64,000 bases of DNA, from the NCBI GenBank assembly GCA_036388895.1, contig DASVQY010000054.1, positions 1 to 64,000 of the forward strand, written 5' to 3'. Position 1 is the stretch's first letter; every line of letters begins with the position of its first letter. The notes under the pieces were generated by a model. The model was not told the origin of the DNA. It worked only from the letters and a program-made list of their open reading frames with translations, and did no database searches. This document shows positions 59,415 to 64,000 of the stretch, piece after piece. The stretch comes from SXVE01 sp036388895. Its GTDB lineage: Bacteria; Acidobacteriota; Blastocatellia; Pyrinomonadales; Pyrinomonadaceae. The translations under genes were made by a program, and so were the position numbers.

Positions 59415-61036
59415 AATTATTTACCGAACTTTACGTCGAACTCGATCAGACGAATAAGACAAACGAAAAAATTGAAGCCTTGAAGTTTTATTTTGAACGT
59501 GCAAACGAGGCTGATGCGGCGTGGGCTTTGTATTTTCTTTCGGGCAGAAAACCGCGCCAGATTATTCCTTCGAAAAAGCTGCGAGAATGGGCTTTGGAGT
59601 TGTCGGAAATTCCCGAATGGCTGTTTGACGAATCGCGCGATATGGTCGGCGACGGTGCGGAAACCATCGCTTTGCTTTTGCCGAACAATGTGGAAACCGA
59701 CGAGACTCCGCTTCACATTTTGGTAGAAAAAGAACTGCTGCCGCTGCGCGAAGCGAGCGAAGAAACTCAAAAAAGAGAAGTTATTGCGGCGTGGTCGCGA
59801 ATGAATTACTCACAGCGTCTTGTTTACAACAAATTGATTACCGGAAGTTTTCGCGTCGGCGTTTCGCAGCTTCTCGTCGTTCGCGCACTCGCGCAGCTTT
59901 CTGAAATTCCCGTCGATATTATCGCGCACCGCTTGATGGGAAATTGGACTCCCGACGCTGAATTTTTTCGGCATCTTTTAAATCCTGAACTTGATTCGGA
60001 AGAAACGCCGATTGCCCGTCCGTTTCCGTTTCATCTAGCGCATCAGATAGATTTTCCGCTCGAAGATTTGGGAAACATCGGCGATTGGCAAGCCGAGTGG
60101 AAATGGGATGGAATTCGCGCTCAGGTCATCAAACGCTCCGATCAGGTTTTTATGTGGTCGCGCGGCGAGGATTTAATCACCGAACGTTTTCCCGAAATCG
60201 CCGCCGCCGCTGAGCTTTTGCCAAACGGAACGGTTTTGGACGGCGAAATTTTGCCGTGGATCGAAGATAAAGTAATGCCGTTTACAGAATTGCAGAAACG
60301 CATCGGACGAAAAAATCTTTCGGCGAAAATTTTAGCGGAAGTTCCCGTTATTTTGCAGTGTTATGATTTGCTCGAATACGAAAACAAGGATATTCGCTCG
60401 TTTGAACTGCGCGAGCGCCGCGAATTTCTCGAAAATGTTTTGCAAAATCTTGAAGATGAAGCGACGCGTATTTTTCGCCCGACTGAAATCGTCGAAGCCG
60501 CCGATTGGGATCACCTTTTGGAAAAACGCGCCGAAAGCCGCAGTTTGGGCGTCGAAGGTTTTATGTTGAAACAGAAGACATCGCCATATCGAACCGGACG
60601 GCACCGCGGCGATTGGTGGAAGTGGAAAATTGACCCGTATACGATTGACGCGGTTTTGCTTTACGCGCAGAAGGGAACCGGCAAGCGTTCCGGTCTTTTC
60701 ACCGATTACACTTTCGCCGTGTGGAACAATGCCGGAGAACTTGTTCCGTTCGCTAAAGCTTATTCCGGTTTGACCGACAAAGAAATCCGCAAAGTTGATA
60801 AATTCGTGCGCGAAAACACAAAAGAAACTTTCGGTCCGGTGCGCAGTGTAACGCCGAAGCTAGTTTTTGAATTGGCGTTTGAAGCAATTCAAAAATCATC
60901 GCGCCACAAATCCGGCGTTGCCGTTCGGTTTCCGCGAATTTTGCGCTGGCGCGACGATAAAACCATCAAAGATGCCGATTCGCTCGAAACCATTCACCGG
61001 TTGCTCGACGCAAATAAGAACGGGACGAATGAATAA
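59411..61036 (+). CDS. ATP-dependent DNA ligase
   Basis: 541 residues. An N-terminal DNA-binding helical domain (about 1-200) with RLVYNKLITGSFRVGVS, an adenylation domain with active-site Lys in EWKWDGIRAQV and the motifs LDGEILPW, GVEGFMLK and WWKWK, and an OB fold at the end. It seals nicks using ATP, in addition to the NAD-dependent LigA presumed elsewhere. In other bacteria this ligase travels with the exonuclease, the helicase Lhr and a phosphoesterase; here neither of the last two is present, and a UvrC-like gene follows instead (8-base overlap). Confidence 0.92.
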   Translation: MKLFTELYVELDQTNKTNEKIEALKFYFERANEADAAWALYFLSGRKPRQIIPSKKLREWALELSEIPEWLFDESRDMVGDGAETIALLLPNNVETDETPLHILVEKELLPLREASEETQKREVIAAWSRMNYSQRLVYNKLITGSFRVGVSQLLVVRALAQLSEIPVDIIAHRLMGNWTPDAEFFRHLLNPELDSEETPIARPFPFHLAHQIDFPLEDLGNIGDWQAEWKWDGIRAQVIKRSDQVFMWSRGEDLITERFPEIAAAAELLPNGTVLDGEILPWIEDKVMPFTELQKRIGRKNLSAKILAEVPVILQCYDLLEYENKDIRSFELRERREFLENVLQNLEDEATRIFRPTEIVEAADWDHLLEKRAESRSLGVEGFMLKQKTSPYRTGRHRGDWWKWKIDPYTIDAVLLYAQKGTGKRSGLFTDYTFAVWNNAGELVPFAKAYSGLTDKEIRKVDKFVRENTKETFGPVRSVTPKLVFELAFEAIQKSSRHKSGVAVRFPRILRWRDDKTIKDADSLETIHRLLDANKNGTNE

Positions 61037-62684
61037 AGCGAAACCGGCAAAAAATTACGAAGAAAAATACACGTTTTCGCTCAGCGAACAGCGTCTGTAT
61101 CCTTTTCTGAAAATTACCCGCGAAGAATATCCGAAAATCTTAGTGACGAGAAAAATCGAGAACGACGGCGCAGAATATTTCGGCGCGTTTTTACCGGAAA
61201 CGAGAGTCCGATTTTTGATTGATTTTCTCAACAAAACATTCAAATTGAGAAGCTGCGACATCGAAATTGACGGTGGTTTCGATGTTCCTTGCACACAGTT
61301 TTACAACAAAAGATGCGTCGCGCCGTGTGTGGCGAGTTTGTGCGAGAAGTCTGAATATTTGAAAATTGTCGAACTCGTAAAACTTTTTTTGAGCAGAAAA
61401 TCAAACGAATTGGAAAACCACTTCAAGAAAGAAATCGAACGCGCCGCCGAAATTTACGAATATGAAAAAGCTGCCGAGTCGCGTGATACTTGGCAATCAA
61501 TTCGTAAAATATTCAGTGAAAAAGATTGGAATTTATGGCTCGACGACGCGGTCGATACTTTTGAGATCGCGGAAACCGAAAAACAGTTTTTCGTTTATTT
61601 AGTGACGCAGCGCGGCAGAAAAAATCTCGGAAAACGTGTTTTCGAGTTTACAAACACGAGCGATACCGAACGATTACTGCCCGACATTTTCAAACAGCTT
61701 TATCGTTTTCACACGCCGCGCGAAATTCGCGTTTCGCACGATTTCGCCGAAAGAAAATCTTTACAGGAAAATTTGAGTCGTCAAGCGGGAAGAAAAGTAA
61801 AAATTAAGCCGGTAAACGAAAACGAGAGGAAAGTAAGCGCTGAACGCGCGCTGAATCGAACAAAATACGAATACGATTTCAAAAAATTGAAGCGCGGCGA
61901 TAATTTTTCAGAAATTCAAACCGAATTAAAAAAAACTTTTCAATTAAAAAAAATGCCGCGACGCATCGAAGCGTTCGATGTCGCACACATTTCCGGCGAA
62001 GATTACGTCGCGGCGAAATCGGTCTGGGAAAACGGCGTATTTTTGAACAAAGAATATGAATATCAGTTTTCCGGCGAAAAAAGCGAACTCGAAAGTTTGC
62101 GCGAATTTGTTGAAAACCGGTTCGACGAAAACCGCGAAAAACATCCTGATTTGATTTTGATTGATGGCGGACAATCTCATCTGCAAGCCGCTTTGAAAGG
62201 TTTGGAACGATTAAAAGAAAGAAATTTTTCGGTTGTTTCCGCCGTAAAACCGCCGGGCAGACACGGCGAAATTTCGCATTTTTTAACTGAAAGCGGCGAG
62301 CGTGTAAATTTTTCCGGCGAAAGCGGGGCGCATCGTTTATTACAGCTTTTGCGCGACGAAGCGCACGCGCTTTCCAATCGAATTCACCGAACGAAACGCG
62401 AAATGTCTCATTTTTACGAATTAGCCGAGATTTTGCCGTCGCTGAATGAAAAAGAACGTCAAAATTTACTGCGAAAATTAGGCTCGGTAAAAAATTTGCT
62501 GCTGGCGCAGGAAAAAGATTTGATCGGTTTTTTTGATATTGAAAAATCGAAACGCGTTTTAACGAATATTTCAAATTATAAAAAGGGAAACAACCGCAAA
62601 GTAGAGCCTTTAATCGTGCCGATTCGGTTCGACGATGAAAACGGCGACGCGAAGGATTTGCAGCCGCTTTCCACTTATAAATGA
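61029..62684 (+). CDS. UvrC-like protein lacking the GIY-YIG nuclease
   Basis: 551 residues from the ATG at 61029, which overlaps the ligase stop region by 8 bases. The protein begins at the point where UvrC reads ...SYPYIKITKEEFPRLLVTR (here YPFLKITREEYPKILVTR); the about 80-residue GIY-YIG front is missing. Then come a Cys-rich stretch, a UVR (UvrB-binding) motif (EIERAAEIYEYEKAAESRD), the RNase H-like nuclease with IEAFDVAHISG, LILIDGGQSHLQ and RDEAHALSN, and a degenerate HhH pair. It could make only the 5' incision. In the ligase operon it points to a specialised patch-repair role. Confidence 0.85.
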   Translation: MNKAKPAKNYEEKYTFSLSEQRLYPFLKITREEYPKILVTRKIENDGAEYFGAFLPETRVRFLIDFLNKTFKLRSCDIEIDGGFDVPCTQFYNKRCVAPCVASLCEKSEYLKIVELVKLFLSRKSNELENHFKKEIERAAEIYEYEKAAESRDTWQSIRKIFSEKDWNLWLDDAVDTFEIAETEKQFFVYLVTQRGRKNLGKRVFEFTNTSDTERLLPDIFKQLYRFHTPREIRVSHDFAERKSLQENLSRQAGRKVKIKPVNENERKVSAERALNRTKYEYDFKKLKRGDNFSEIQTELKKTFQLKKMPRRIEAFDVAHISGEDYVAAKSVWENGVFLNKEYEYQFSGEKSELESLREFVENRFDENREKHPDLILIDGGQSHLQAALKGLERLKERNFSVVSAVKPPGRHGEISHFLTESGERVNFSGESGAHRLLQLLRDEAHALSNRIHRTKREMSHFYELAEILPSLNEKERQNLLRKLGSVKNLLLAQEKDLIGFFDIEKSKRVLTNISNYKKGNNRKVEPLIVPIRFDDENGDAKDLQPLSTYK

Positions 62685-62705
62685 AAAATTTACGAATGAA
62701 AATAT

Positions 62706-63821
62706 TCAGTTTTTCTCATCGAAACAAGTGTCGGCAATCGTCACGAATTTTTTGCTGTCGGTGAAGCCGTAATCTTCGCCGTACCAGTTTTTTAACGAAT
62801 TTGATTTCGCGATGAAATCGGCGCGTGAAAGATTCGGATATAGTTTCAGCCATTTTTCGCAGCTTCGCTTTTTAACAGTGCGCCGCACGTAAGAGCGTAA
62901 ACCGATGTTGAAAATAGACGGGTTAAGCGCTTCATTGAAATGGTCGGAAACAAACGGTTTAATTAAATTTTCACTTGTTTCGGCGCTTTCGTTGAATTTC
63001 CAGATTCCGTTTTCGAGAATGAAAACGGGTGGTTTTGTGAAATTCCCGATTTTGATTGAGCGCGTCAATCCTTGATAAAACTTCATTCCGACGTAGTTTG
63101 CGCAAAGATCGGCGTTTGAGTAAACGCCTGAAACGAGAGTTCCGTAATAAGTTCGCTCGGTCATTTGCCCCCATCGAATTGCTTTTGTCGCCGCTTCGAC
63201 GGGCGTTAATCCTTTGCCTAAAGAGTCATTATATTTCTTGTAATAAGCGTAGCCCTGCTGAAAAAAATGCGCGATTTTATCGGTGCCGAATTGCGCGCCG
63301 TAAACGTTGACGGTTTTGCTGATCGTAAAATAATTCGTCGGAATAACAAAAAATATGGAGTTTTTGTAATCGGTTTTATACGTCGCCGGTTGAGCGCGAA
63401 AAACGTGCGATTCCATCCAGGTTCCCGATTTTGTGAAAGCTATGTTGCCCGTGCCAAGCTGATTGTAAACTTCGCGCGCGACAGCCGCTTCCGACCGCAG
63501 AAAATGAAGTTTGGCTCGTTCCTTTTTCGCTGAATCGCATTTTGTGCCTTTCGGTTTGTTTTGATTATTACTCAAACAAAACTGCCGTTCGTAAATGTCG
63601 GCGTTTACTTTGTCAATCGCTTTTCTCAGATTTTCTTCGACATACTGCGTTACTTCATCGCCGATGTCGGCGAGCGGCTGCGGCGGCAAATTGTATTGAT
63701 CCGTTTCAAATGCGAAAACGGAAATTGACCGCATCAGTAAAGCGACACACAAAAATAATCGAAAAAATACTGCCCGCTTCGCCGAAAATTTTGCGAATAA
63801 TAAACCGTCGCTGATATTCAT
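62706..63821 (-). CDS. Secreted protein of unknown function
   Basis: 371 residues. A signal-like hydrophobic stretch at about 15-38 (SAKRAVFFRLFLCVALLM) and cleavage near VFAF. The mature protein has GTDKIAHFFQQGYAYYKKY and GQMTERTYYGTLVSGVYSNADL, which look like a His-containing helical bundle, and Cys pairs late in the chain. Family not recognised. Convergent with the UvrC-like gene (21-base gap). Confidence 0.65.
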   Translation of the reverse strand: MNISDGLLFAKFSAKRAVFFRLFLCVALLMRSISVFAFETDQYNLPPQPLADIGDEVTQYVEENLRKAIDKVNADIYERQFCLSNNQNKPKGTKCDSAKKERAKLHFLRSEAAVAREVYNQLGTGNIAFTKSGTWMESHVFRAQPATYKTDYKNSIFFVIPTNYFTISKTVNVYGAQFGTDKIAHFFQQGYAYYKKYNDSLGKGLTPVEAATKAIRWGQMTERTYYGTLVSGVYSNADLCANYVGMKFYQGLTRSIKIGNFTKPPVFILENGIWKFNESAETSENLIKPFVSDHFNEALNPSIFNIGLRSYVRRTVKKRSCEKWLKLYPNLSRADFIAKSNSLKNWYGEDYGFTDSKKFVTIADTCFDEKN

Positions 63822-63932
63822 AAAATCCTTTCGCCTTTTGCTCGCCCGCGCCGCACGGGTTACATTAATTTAAGAATGTTCTTTTGAATAAAAAATGTAA
63901 TGATTTTATTACATAAAACAAGGGAGATTTAT

Positions 63933-64000
63933 ATGCCTGACTGCAAAAAATACGGCGGGATTACCAGAGACGAGCTCGCGCATTTGCGCGAAGATTTAGC
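63933..64000 (+). CDS. Unknown protein, N-terminal part only
   Basis: Opens with ATG at 63933 after GGGAGA and reads MPDCKKYGGITRDELAHLRE to the window edge. Too short to identify. Confidence 0.5.
   Translation, partial: MPDCKKYGGITRDELAHLREDL

Overview
The window looks like a chromosomal segment of an Acidobacteriota bacterium, probably a Blastocatellia/Pyrinomonadaceae-type lineage. The reasons are a VWFA-related protein of the kind described from acidobacteria (53496-54749), moderate GC with many CG-rich codons, TTG/CAA-rich spacers and many secreted proteins of unknown function. No rRNA is present, so the placement is an inference.

Layout. 1-5502: the end of an FG-GAP repeat surface protein, then a partner-switching cluster (7TM PP2C phosphatase, STAS antagonist, RsbW-like kinase, GAF-PP2C phosphatase, second STAS). 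5606-9834: an MFS transporter and DNA polymerase I on the minus strand. 10102-10664: a decayed FG-GAP-type secreted protein. 11188-24550: tRNA-Glu(UUC) carrying an AT-richer integrated element of about 13.3 kb. 24626-35671: TPR protein, lnt, a small membrane protein, prfB with a programmed frameshift, ftsK, comEC. 35866-43694: purH, a secreted HExxH protease-like protein with a SH3 lipoprotein, Smr protein, dienelactone hydrolase and small unknown proteins. 43775-45983: a nucleotide-sugar operon. 46194-56518: lytic-transglycosylase-like protein, glmM, a probable new small RNA, aroB, a B12/radical SAM protein, VWFA protein, GNAT. 57867-62684: a DNA-repair operon (metallo-beta-lactamase exonuclease, GNAT, ATP-dependent ligase, UvrC-like protein lacking its GIY-YIG front end).

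The integrated element is the most interesting part. It has a tyrosine recombinase, an excisionase-like HTH protein, a phage-type replication-initiation protein and no virion genes, so it resembles a satellite or integrative plasmid. Its cargo is defence. One part is a tight plus-strand operon with a ribbon-helix-helix-like regulator, two unknown proteins, an Mrr-family nuclease and a type ISP-like single-chain nuclease/methyltransferase that has no helicase. The other part is a minus-strand pair that reads as a Pycsar system (class III nucleotidyl cyclase plus three-TM effector) behind an XRE repressor. The left end also carries a diverged 5' fragment of the TPR gene that follows the attachment site, apparently picked up from another genome.

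Beyond this, the spacers hold a recurring class of 7-bp-periodic repeats, often as long inverted arms, similar in concept to the heptanucleotide STRR repeats of cyanobacteria. One array lies in frame inside the MFS transporter. A cluster of DnaA-box-like 9-mers follows ftsK.
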